From Paenarthrobacter sp. A20 (GTDB lineage: Bacteria; Actinomycetota; Actinomycetes; Actinomycetales; Micrococcaceae): a stretch of DNA of 64,000 nucleotides. Below the pieces are notes generated by a model, which did no database searches, had not been told where the DNA came from, and saw only the letters and a list, made by a program, of their open reading frames with translations. The stretch spans positions 3,038,001 to 3,102,000 of the forward strand of contig NZ_JALJWH010000001.1 of NCBI RefSeq assembly GCF_024168825.1, in the 5' to 3' direction. Positions 7,180 through 14,437 of the stretch are shown piece by piece. The stretch's first letter is position 1. Every line of letters starts with the position of its first letter. A program made the translations under genes and the position numbers.

Positions 7180-8374
7180 GGCTCTAGAGGTAGGAGTTCT
7201 TGCTGCATCCGGGGCTTTGCTGGCAGGCGTGGCCGGTGCAGCGTACTTCGCTCGTCAAGTTGTAGTGCCGAAATACAGACGTCGTGAGGATTTGGCGGTT
7301 CGGACCGTGCACACCAATGGAGACGGATCCCTGGAAATCGAACTTCCCTACACGGAACAAACGAGAGCGCCGGGACGATACAGCTTTTGGTTTGAGCAGG
7401 GGGCAGGCCACGCATGCCTCGGCCCGGTCGTTGAGTCCCATCCCGAACGAGGCACAGTAATCCGGGTGGTTGAGCGAGTTGACTCAGGGGACCTCAAACA
7501 AGCTACGGCAGGTATCTGGAGTGGGTACGTTTACTCGAAACCGGAGCAACTTGGTGTGCCGTATGAAGGCGTTGAGATTCCGGTCCCGAATGGTGTCGCC
7601 CCTGCGTGGAGGTTCGATCCGCCCGCCAGTGTCGAAGCATCCGGTGTCTGGGCCATCCACGTCCACGGAATGGGTGGCAGGAGGGCAGGCACTCTGCGAG
7701 GCATACCCATCGCGAGGCGTTTGGGACTGACTTCGCTGGTTGTCTCGTTCCGCAACGACGGCGACGCCCCGCCGTCGTACGATGGCCGCTATAGCCTCGG
7801 TCAAGGCGAGTGGCGCGACGTCGATGCCGGCATCAACTACGCCATTTCCAATGGTGCTGAACGTATCGTCCTTTTTGGGTGGTCACTGGGCGCTTCCATC
7901 GCCCTTCAAGTAGCGGCCCTGTCGCCGAATTCTTCGCGAGTAGCCGGGATGGTTCTCGACGCGCCAGTCTTCGACTGGCGAACGACCCTGGCAGCGAACG
8001 CCAAGGCGGCCGGACTTCCTCGGCCACTTGTGCACCTGGGCTTCACCATTCTTCGATCCAAGGCCCTCCGGTGGGTGACCGGCCTTGCTGAACCGATATG
8101 TCTCGATTCCCTGGATTGGCTGGCGCGAGCAACTGAATTGAACAAACCGGTCCTCGTACTCCATGGAGAGAAGGACGACACAACGCCCTTCGCAGCATCC
8201 AAGAAAGCTGCCAGTCTGAGGTCGAACCTAGTCAGATTGGTGGAGTTTGAAGCTGAGGGCCACTCTCTGGAGTGGAATTTCGACCCTGAAAAGTGGGAGC
8301 GATCGGTCGAGGAGTGGTTCTACGGTCTCCCGCGGGCCGGCGCTAGTCCTGAACAAGCGGCGGCGCAGTCGTAG
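7157..8374 (+). CDS. Membrane-anchored alpha/beta hydrolase
   Basis: A 405-residue protein. Residues 10-35 are an N-terminal membrane anchor (LEVGVLAASGALLAGVAGAAYFA). The rest is an alpha/beta hydrolase with nucleophile Ser in GWSLGA, an Asp in GEKDDTTP and His in GHSLEW, plus an HVHGMGG oxyanion segment, so the triad is complete. It resembles the BEM46/FrsA-like serine hydrolases; the substrate is unknown. Its start overlaps the EspR-like gene by 23 bases behind GAGGGTG, so it belongs to the ImmA/7-TM/EspR operon. A lipid- or envelope-directed esterase is plausible. Confidence 0.82.
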   Translation: MPTANSRRALEVGVLAASGALLAGVAGAAYFARQVVVPKYRRREDLAVRTVHTNGDGSLEIELPYTEQTRAPGRYSFWFEQGAGHACLGPVVESHPERGTVIRVVERVDSGDLKQATAGIWSGYVYSKPEQLGVPYEGVEIPVPNGVAPAWRFDPPASVEASGVWAIHVHGMGGRRAGTLRGIPIARRLGLTSLVVSFRNDGDAPPSYDGRYSLGQGEWRDVDAGINYAISNGAERIVLFGWSLGASIALQVAALSPNSSRVAGMVLDAPVFDWRTTLAANAKAAGLPRPLVHLGFTILRSKALRWVTGLAEPICLDSLDWLARATELNKPVLVLHGEKDDTTPFAASKKAASLRSNLVRLVEFEAEGHSLEWNFDPEKWERSVEEWFYGLPRAGASPEQAAAQS

Positions 8375-8627
8375 GAGATATTTGCACTGAGTACTGGTTC
8401 GCTAGGCCGACGAGCTGGCACTCGACGAGTGAGGCGTGAGCAGAGTAACGCTCGTCGGCCAAAGCCCGAACGTAACCAGCCGACTCAAGGACAAGGAGAT
8501 GACGCCGGACCGTTGCTCGAGAAGCTTGAAGTCCCGACGCCAAAATGCCGGGGGATGATGGCCCGCTTCTGATGAGAAAGCGAAGGATCTGGCTCCGTGT
8601 TCGGTTCATCAAGATGGATGTCGACAT
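8343..8627 (-). CDS. Winged-helix regulator 1 (ArsR/MarR-like, short)
   Basis: A 94-residue protein with a winged helix in residues 8-60: RSQILRFLIRSGPSSPGILASGLQASRATVRRHLLVLESAGYV. The motif LRFL..SGP.S resembles the protein at 9263-9586, so both loci carry the pair of an EspR-like gene and an opposite-strand winged-helix gene. Its 3' end overlaps the tail of the hydrolase gene by 32 bases, in convergent orientation. The start may lie further upstream, since the paralogue has about 20 more N-terminal residues. No cysteine or histidine metal site is evident. Confidence 0.6.
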   Translation of the reverse strand: MSTSILMNRTRSQILRFLIRSGPSSPGILASGLQASRATVRRHLLVLESAGYVRALADERYSAHASLVECQLVGLANQYSVQISPTTAPPLVQD

Positions 8628-8658
8628 TCAAACCACGGCTCACGATTGTGGAGGCTGC

Positions 8659-8680
8659 TGCTGTAGACGGGTCTACAGCA
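8659..8680. promoter_or_regulatory. 22-bp inverted repeat, candidate operator 2
   Basis: TGCTGTAGAC and its exact complement GTCTACAGCA are separated by GG. It lies 123 bp upstream of the second EspR-like gene and 32 bp upstream of the minus-strand winged-helix gene, so it could serve both. The half-site CTGTAGAC matches CTCTGGAC of the palindrome at 5102 in six of eight bases, with the same 2-base centre. Confidence 0.6.
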
Positions 8681-8802
8681 TCAGCATACGCCTCATGTAG
8701 GCAGCGGACTAGATTCAAGGTGGGGTTGATTGTTTAGTCACTGCGCTCGCGGAATACTGATGGCAACGCAGCAGTATTTCTATTGGAACGAGGCAGTGGA
8801 GC

Positions 8803-9309
8803 ATGCCGGCAAAAGACGCTAGCCGCAACGGCGAGTTGTCACCACAGGCGACCCTTGCCCGCCGGCTAAACCTGCTGCTCGACGTCGTTGTAGCCGAGAG
8901 GGGTTCGCCCGTCACTTTCAGGGAGATTGAGGCCGGACTCCGGTCTCGAGGAATCAAGATCTCTCGAGCAAGATGGTTCTACATGAAGGATGGAACAGGC
9001 CGCCTGGTCAGCGATCCGCAGCTGCTTGCCGCTATCTGCGAGATGTTCGACGTCGATCCCTCCTATTTGCTGAACGGCGTCGAAGGCGACGTTCCCGAAC
9101 GCATCGACTCGCAGTTGGAGTTTGTGAAGTCTCTAAGGGCAGCCCGGGTGAAGTCATTCGCTGCTAGGACGCTTGGGGACGTCTCGCCGGAGACACTTCG
9201 CGCAATCTCCGAGTATCTGAACAAAGACATCGACTTGCACCCGAACGGGGAGCGTGCCGCGGCTACTCCTCCAAGACATACCGGAGATGGGCGTCCAGCA
9301 ACTCCTTGA
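8803..9309 (+). CDS. EspR-like XRE regulator 2
   Basis: A 168-residue paralogue of the 6721-7179 product: LARRLNLLLDVVVAE, the recognition segment ISRARWFYMKDG, LAAICEMFDVDPSYLL, and the C-terminal dimerisation part SQLEFVKSLRAARVKSFAARTLGDVSPETL. It differs by a longer C-terminal tail (GERAAATPPRHTGDGRP). It stands alone behind the inverted repeat at 8659-8680 and has no ImmA or 7-TM gene of its own. Its 3' end overlaps the minus-strand winged-helix gene by 47 bases. Duplication with divergence would give two regulators competing for similar sites (inference). Confidence 0.78.
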   Translation: MPAKDASRNGELSPQATLARRLNLLLDVVVAERGSPVTFREIEAGLRSRGIKISRARWFYMKDGTGRLVSDPQLLAAICEMFDVDPSYLLNGVEGDVPERIDSQLEFVKSLRAARVKSFAARTLGDVSPETLRAISEYLNKDIDLHPNGERAAATPPRHTGDGRPATP

Positions 9310-9586
9310 TGCGGGCAGGATTGGCCGAGTAGCGGGGCGAGCGGCCGTGACGCCGCCCAGCCTCCACATCGACCTCAATGGCGCCGACCTGTTCTAGTGC
9401 GATGAGGTGTTTGGCCACGCTGGGCTCGCCGGCGCTGACGGCAGCGACGATGTCCCCTCTGGACGCAGGACCACTTGCCGTCAGGAACCTCAGAATTTCA
9501 TTCCGTGAGCGGTTCCCGAACGTCGCCACGGCGTCTTCAACGTCAGGCGACCAGGCGTCGTCGTGAGGGTGCGTGATCCGTGGCAT
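9263..9586 (-). CDS. Winged-helix regulator 2 (ArsR-like)
   Basis: About 107 residues from ATG 9586 (an upstream ATG at 9610 is in frame). An ArsR-type winged helix spans residues 20-80: FGNRSRNEILRFLTASGPASRGDIVAAVSAGEPSVAKHLIALEQVGAIEV, then a basic wing GRRHGRSPRYS and the helix IKELLDAHLRYV. No metal-binding ELxVGD/Cys motif is present, so metal sensing is unlikely. It is convergent with, and overlaps the end of, EspR-like gene 2, and is divergent from the sigma-like gene. Its start lies 47 bp from the promoter at 9633. Confidence 0.65.
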   Translation of the reverse strand: MPRITHPHDDAWSPDVEDAVATFGNRSRNEILRFLTASGPASRGDIVAAVSAGEPSVAKHLIALEQVGAIEVDVEAGRRHGRSPRYSANPARIKELLDAHLRYVLEE

Positions 9587-9632
9587 GGCTCCATTCTTGC
9601 TGAACAACATGCAAAAAGTAAGAACTTGGGTC

Positions 9633-9661
9633 TTGACGATACTTTAATTACCTTTGACAAT
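9633..9661 (+). promoter_or_regulatory. Candidate promoter of the sigma-like gene
   Basis: TTGACG (9633-9638), a 17-base spacer, then GACAAT (9656-9661), in an AT-rich patch between the divergent winged-helix and sigma-like genes. A leader of about 100 bases would follow. This is the best primary-sigma-type promoter I see in the element. Confidence 0.55.
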
Positions 9662-9768
9662 AGTTTTGAGAAGCTTGTGTTGTGGTCGGTGTCGTTACTG
9701 CCACGTCGAGTCGCCACATCTGGTGACCCTGGAGATATTCGAATCCGTTAGTCGAAGCGGTGAGAGCC

Positions 9769-10668
9769 ATGAGCCTGGAACACCTGACGGGCAATGCTGA
9801 AATAGAGAACTCAACCCCATCCCCTGTGGATATTTCGCTGCTGAGTCCGGTGGCACCGACGCAGACTGTACCCGTCGACCAAATGATGGGAGCGGTCGAA
9901 GGCGTGCGCCGGTACGTCATCTCGCACCTGGCTCGAATCGGCCGCTCGTGCGATGTGGACGATGTCATGCAAGACATCAGGATGGCTGTCTGGGACGGGG
10001 TGGCACGCGGAAACTACCGACAGATCCCTGGAGTTCCGTTCGAGGCCTGGGTGCAAGGCGTCACCGGGAATGTCTGCGCAGCGCACGTCCGCAAGGAACT
10101 CGGCCACAAGACGCTGCCGCTGCTTTTCGATCCCGGCAACGGTGAGGGCTCGGAAGTTCTCCAGCAGCTAACAGTGCTGGTCGTGACCCGTGATTACCGC
10201 GATGCCGAGGAGATCATCGATCAAGAATGGGCGCATATGGTTCTTGGGTTGACTCGGGCCGCTGTGTCAGCTCCGGTATGGCGCCTCGCTGTGAGCAGCC
10301 TTACCGAGCCGCGACGATACGCCCCTCCATCGCCGCAAGACCGTCGCCGCTGGAATGCCGTCACCGCGGTTCGGCAGACTGCAAAGACAATTAGCCAAGC
10401 GTTGGATGTAGACCCTGAGGCTGTGCATGACATGCATGGTCTGTGTCGGCACGCCGTTGGTTGTCTGCCGAGTCCGCTGCTGCGGGGAGTGGCCGAAGCA
10501 ATCGTTCTGCCCGAACATCACGGCGTCGAACGGCAGGTTGCCATAGCCGCGGTTGCCGAGGAGTTCAAAGTCAGTGATCGGTATGTGGCGGTTCAAATCG
10601 GCACTGCGCGTCGCCTCTATCAAGCGGCATGGCGCGTCATTCGCAGTTCCATGTCTTCGGCTGTTTGA
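9769..10668 (+). CDS. Sigma-70-like factor of the element
   Basis: About 299 residues from ATG 9769 behind GCGGTGAG (a GTG at 9760 is also in frame). Residues 50-110 resemble sigma region 2: CDVDDVMQDIRMAVWDGVARGNYRQIPGVPFEAWVQGVTGNVCAAHVRKE, the DxxDVxQ...W...FxxWxxxxxxN..xxxxRK pattern of ECF factors. The C-terminal part (VERQVAIAAVAEEFKVSDRYVAVQIGTARRLYQAAWR) looks like a region 4 helix-turn-helix with its long helix. The approximately 100 residues between them are unrecognised and longer than usual. It precedes the transfer-associated genes at 10720 and 11433, so switching on the transfer genes is a plausible role. Confidence 0.7.
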   Translation: MSLEHLTGNAEIENSTPSPVDISLLSPVAPTQTVPVDQMMGAVEGVRRYVISHLARIGRSCDVDDVMQDIRMAVWDGVARGNYRQIPGVPFEAWVQGVTGNVCAAHVRKELGHKTLPLLFDPGNGEGSEVLQQLTVLVVTRDYRDAEEIIDQEWAHMVLGLTRAAVSAPVWRLAVSSLTEPRRYAPPSPQDRRRWNAVTAVRQTAKTISQALDVDPEAVHDMHGLCRHAVGCLPSPLLRGVAEAIVLPEHHGVERQVAIAAVAEEFKVSDRYVAVQIGTARRLYQAAWRVIRSSMSSAV

Positions 10669-10719
10669 GTCATGTTGCTCATTGGCGAGCTGAGCCATGA
10701 ACAGGCTTAGGAGGCAAAC

Positions 10720-11433
10720 GTGGTGGAATCCCTTTGGCACAGACGAACAACTCGTCGGTGGGTGTTTGGCCTAGCACTGGCGGCCATCCTGGGCGCCCTC
10801 ATTCTCGTCCTGGTCGCACCGCGGGAGTCCCCGCCTACGAAAGGGACGGGCGTCCCAACTGCTGAATCTTTGACGCCGCGGGCTCTGCCGAGCATTCCGT
10901 TGACACCTACGCCGAAACCAACAAAGTCAGCATGGATCACTAAAGCACCAGTGCCCGTTCCGCCTAGGACGGCCGACTACAGGGCGCTTGCTTCTGCGGC
11001 CGCCGTTGCAATCTATACCTGGGATAGCCGGAGTTCGTCGTATTCGGACGTTTACGCCCGTATTCGGGACTGGTGGTCCGTTCTCCCCGATGGATCTAAT
11101 CCCTTGGCTGTTCTTGTCCAGGAGTTTGAGGCAACGGGCATAAATGCGGGATCCTTCGCTTCGCTTGCTGGCCAAGGCGCCTACCGAGTAGCAACGTTCG
11201 AATCCATGGCATGTGACAACGAACTTGTGAAGGTTCGCGAACGTCCGGCTCCCTGGGCGGGGCTTCACGTTTGTACGGTTCGACTCAAGGTCGTTGACCA
11301 GACAGTCAGTAGCAGCAATTCATACACAGCGCCGGTCAGTGTCATGGCCAATTGTCCGCCGGCAGCGACCGCCCCGCCTGATCGATGCCAAATGGTCGGT
11401 TTCTATGCCTCGACTAGCCGGATCGTCTACTGA
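10720..11433 (+). CDS. Membrane-anchored conjugation accessory protein
   Basis: A 237-residue protein: a basic start, one TM (VFGLALAAILGALILVLVA, residues 15-33), then an extracellular Pro/Thr-rich linker (TPTPKPTKSAW) and a globular domain with three or four cysteines. The topology and the position beside an NlpC/P60 enzyme suit a wall-spanning T4SS piece (VirB8/TcpC-like role), but I see no clear family motif. The GTG start has AGGAGG six bases upstream. It overlaps the next gene (TGATG). Confidence 0.6.
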   Translation: MVESLWHRRTTRRWVFGLALAAILGALILVLVAPRESPPTKGTGVPTAESLTPRALPSIPLTPTPKPTKSAWITKAPVPVPPRTADYRALASAAAVAIYTWDSRSSSYSDVYARIRDWWSVLPDGSNPLAVLVQEFEATGINAGSFASLAGQGAYRVATFESMACDNELVKVRERPAPWAGLHVCTVRLKVVDQTVSSSNSYTAPVSVMANCPPAATAPPDRCQMVGFYASTSRIVY

Positions 11434-12536
11434 TGCCGCATCCGGCTTTGGCAATGGCCCTAGTCAGGCGACGAACGCTCGTGCGGGTTGCAACCGCCGT
11501 CGTTCTCGTCATCGTGCTTTCTATGGGCGTTGTCGTCAGTGCCGTCGCTTTGGCCTTGAAGGGCGACAAGCCGGAATCACCTGTCGGCTGTGTGTCGAGC
11601 AGTGGCGCTGCCACACAAAGCGTCCTCGAGAACAGTGGATCTCGACCGGATGGTAAAGCCGTTGGACTCTCCGCCGGACAGATCGCTGTGGCGCAGGGGT
11701 ACATTGCCGTCGGGAAGCAACTTGGCGTTCCACGGGAGGCGATGGTGATCGCCATCATGATGTCTCTGCAGGAGTCGACCCTCCGGATGCTCGCCAACGC
11801 GAATGTCCCTGCGTCATTTCAGTTTCCTCATGACGGGGTGGGAAGTGACCACGACTCAGTCGGTTCGGCCCAGCAGCGGCCAGCGGCTGGATGGGGAACG
11901 GTGGCAGAGCTGATGGATCTCTCTTACAACGCACGTGCATTTTATGGTGGGCCCTCTGGACCGAATCAAGGTAGTCCTCGAGGCTTGCTGGATGTGCCAG
12001 GCTGGTCGGCTATGAGCAAAGGGCAGGCAGCTCAGGCTGTCCAGGTTTCAGCGTTTCCAGAGCTTTATGCTCGATGGGAACCACAGGCGACAGCCATCGT
12101 TGACCTGCTCCAGGGTGTCACCACCGTCCCGACGTGCAGCGCAGGGGAGAACGGCCGGCCAGGGCCGGTTTCGGTAGAAGGCTTGCCCCAAATCCGACGA
12201 GACATCCTGCGCTTCACCCAAGCTGGTGTAGGTGGGAGCTATGTCTGGGGTGGAACAGCCTTCAAGGCTTGGGACTGCTCAGGATTTGTTCAATGGATTT
12301 ACCGCCAAGTGGGGATCGAATTGCCGCGTGTGGAGCAGTGGCGAGTAGGACGAATGACCGATACGCCGCAAATCGGAGACCTTGTGGTGCAAAATCCTCA
12401 GGGCCCCTACAACTGGGGGCATGTAGGGATCTACGCTGGCGACGGAATGATGTATAGCGCGCTCAACCCGTCCGCCGGGACGTTACTGCACCCCATCGAT
12501 TGGAATCCAGGTAGTGCCTATTTCAACCTCTTATAG
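11433..12536 (+). CDS. NlpC/P60 cell-wall hydrolase of the transfer system
   Basis: A 367-residue protein. An N-terminal TM (VRVATAVVLVIVLSMGVVVSAVALAL) precedes a lysozyme-like region (residues 80-210, with VIAIMMSLQESTL), and the C-terminal 120 residues are an NlpC/P60 (C40) peptidase: catalytic Cys in WDCSGFVQWIYRQVGI, His in WGHVGIYAGDG, and YVWGGTA upstream. It should cleave peptidoglycan stem peptides, with the lysozyme-like part perhaps cutting glycan, to open the wall for the conjugation channel (VirB1-like role). The previous gene overlaps it. Cargo genes interrupt the transfer operon directly after it. Confidence 0.88.
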   Translation: MPHPALAMALVRRRTLVRVATAVVLVIVLSMGVVVSAVALALKGDKPESPVGCVSSSGAATQSVLENSGSRPDGKAVGLSAGQIAVAQGYIAVGKQLGVPREAMVIAIMMSLQESTLRMLANANVPASFQFPHDGVGSDHDSVGSAQQRPAAGWGTVAELMDLSYNARAFYGGPSGPNQGSPRGLLDVPGWSAMSKGQAAQAVQVSAFPELYARWEPQATAIVDLLQGVTTVPTCSAGENGRPGPVSVEGLPQIRRDILRFTQAGVGGSYVWGGTAFKAWDCSGFVQWIYRQVGIELPRVEQWRVGRMTDTPQIGDLVVQNPQGPYNWGHVGIYAGDGMMYSALNPSAGTLLHPIDWNPGSAYFNLL

Positions 12537-12849
12537 ACGTGGGCGAGCGAGACTGTCGGGGTTCGTGGTGTTGTCATTCAGCGCTAGAGATGGAGTGCAT
12601 AGGGGCGCCAATTCGGAAGACTGCGAGCAACCGGCGGATTAGGGTTCCCGGAGCGGAGGATGGCTTCCCGCACCTCATGTTTTGCGTCAACTGCAGCGTG
12701 CTGCCACTCGGGTGCAAGTGGATCGCTGCCTGTGTAAATGAACCGGATATCACCGCTCATGGACATTCATCCTTCATCGAACCGGTCGGACGAGGGAGAG
12801 GGCCACTGGTACAGGTGAGTTTGCTCTTCGAAATGCATGCTACGAGTGC
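12537..12849. other. Intergenic, start of cargo slot
   Basis: About 310 bases with no gene, repeat or terminator I can support. The plus-strand frame that runs on to 13273 is the mirror of the minus-strand gene. Confidence 0.45.
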
Positions 12850-13644
12850 TCAGGAGGCCGGTATACCGAGTTCCAAACGGGAATCATGCATTTTTCGTCC
12901 TGCGAATGAGCGTATCCTCGGCCACTGGCCGTTGGCGCGGACTTTCAATTCGGCCGTCTCGCTGCAGGGCTGGCCACCGGCCACTAGACACCCGGGACAG
13001 GAATGGGAACCCTCAATGTCAGACCAGATTTCCTCCAGTCTGAGCTTTTCTTCTGGTGTGAGGTGCCTAGCACATGCGGTTTTTCGACCACGGCCCGGCC
13101 AATACACCGGTATAGCCAGACATGGGGTTCCGGCTTTTGTAGGACGGCCGCACTCTGCGTCTAGTTCACGGGCAGCTTCTGAAGCAAGCAGGTCCGCTAG
13201 CTGGGGGAGGTACCCTGGGTCATCTGACTTCGCAAGGTCAGCGAAGTACTGCAGCCACCGTGGACTGAGGTAGGGCTTCCAAGCGACGCCTCGTGCGCTC
13301 TTGGGTGATATCTGAGTGTTTTCCTCGATCATCCCTATGGCTTGATGCCACAGGATGAGTTCCTCCTCCAGTTGCCGAGACCGCCCAACGAGGTTGGCCA
13401 TGACCTCGTCCATCTCAAGGCAGGATGAGGGGTCTTTCAAATAGCGGAGAGACTCTTCCTTATAGTCCAGGAGGGTTGAGAGCAGTTTGGCGCCGGCCCT
13501 GAGCATGCGCCGTTCGGCTGCAGCTTCGTAAGCTGGCTGGACAACGGTCGGAAGACCTTCCGTTGTGTCTGGTTGTCGGCCTAGTCCCTTCTGCGGGTGC
13601 TTTCCCATGTGTAACCAATCGCTGCGGGGTGGCTCTGGAACCAC
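12850..13644 (-). CDS. Unknown protein with two Cys-rich zinc-ribbon-like motifs
   Basis: About 264 residues if started at GTG 13644 behind GAGGGAG; ATG 13608 is an alternative. The N-terminal half is helical (AYEAAAERRMLRAGAKLLSTLLDYKEESL, SRQLEEELILWHQAIGMIEE). The C-terminal half carries CGRPTKAGTPC...CARHLTPEE and, 25 residues on, CPGCLVAGGQPC. These Cys-x(n)-T-x-x-G-x-x-C patterns suggest two zinc knuckles. I do not recognise the family and assign no function. It is on the opposite strand to the transfer genes, so it was probably acquired as separate cargo. Confidence 0.5.
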   Translation of the reverse strand: MVPEPPRSDWLHMGKHPQKGLGRQPDTTEGLPTVVQPAYEAAAERRMLRAGAKLLSTLLDYKEESLRYLKDPSSCLEMDEVMANLVGRSRQLEEELILWHQAIGMIEENTQISPKSARGVAWKPYLSPRWLQYFADLAKSDDPGYLPQLADLLASEAARELDAECGRPTKAGTPCLAIPVYWPGRGRKTACARHLTPEEKLRLEEIWSDIEGSHSCPGCLVAGGQPCSETAELKVRANGQWPRIRSFAGRKMHDSRLELGIPAS

Positions 13645-14437
13645 CCGAATCCGTCTCCCTCGACAGGAGCTGATGGTGAGCGTACAGCAACTTTTTGATA
13701 AAGAAAAGTGCAAAAGTATATATGCGACAGGCAACCCTGTGTATAATGCAAACTTTTGTTGGCTCAGTTCACGTTTGTTGGATCCCATAATGCCACTTGT
13801 CTTGGATCCCACTGCGCTCACAGAGGTGTAGGGTGTTGGGGTCCCTTCGGACCTTGCGGTAAGTGTGGTGGCGCTGACGCTGTCCTCGAATCGTCACGCG
13901 GGACGCGAGGTCGTCAGGGGTCAAAGCACTCGGAGACCCAACAAGCGCCCGAAAGAACGCCGCTGAACGGCCAGCCCTTCGACACCACGGGGGATAGCGG
14001 TGGGGCGGGTCTGGTCTGAGGTGCAGCGTGGCTAGAGGCTGTCGGCGTTGAAGTGGTCGTTAAACAGAATGTAGTTGCTCTCACTTCGGCCTCATGAAAC
14101 TGCTCTACACCCCCAACGCCGCCGTTACAACCAGCCGCAGGGCGAGGGTCCGCAAAAACAGTCGGGGAGCAACAGGAGGGACAGAAAGCAGTAAGAACGG
14201 CTCCAGCCCTGGCACGAAATCCCGGAACCAAACGCGAGCCAACGGTATAGGGGCAGTCCTATGTGATGGAATATCTGCGGTTCCGGCATTGGCAGGGTCG
14301 GTCTCGTTCTCACAGGCAAGGCGAATGCGTTACTCGTCGTAAAGCCTTCAGGCCTCTGCCTTTATGCCATCGACATTGCCGACTGACTGGTTACTGCTTT
14401 GACCCAGGAAAAGAACTGCAGCATCGGACCGTATAGC
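13645..14437. other. Intergenic stretch with AT-rich patch
   Basis: About 790 bases. 13690-13790 is markedly AT-rich with TATAAT-like hexamers on both strands and probably holds the promoter of the minus-strand gene at 12850. An 82-codon plus-strand frame (14094-14342) has low-complexity composition and no ribosome site, and I do not call it. Confidence 0.4.

Noticed and set aside
12539..13273. 244-codon plus-strand frame
   Set aside because: It lies across from the minus-strand gene with paired cysteine motifs and has no recognisable domain or ribosome site.
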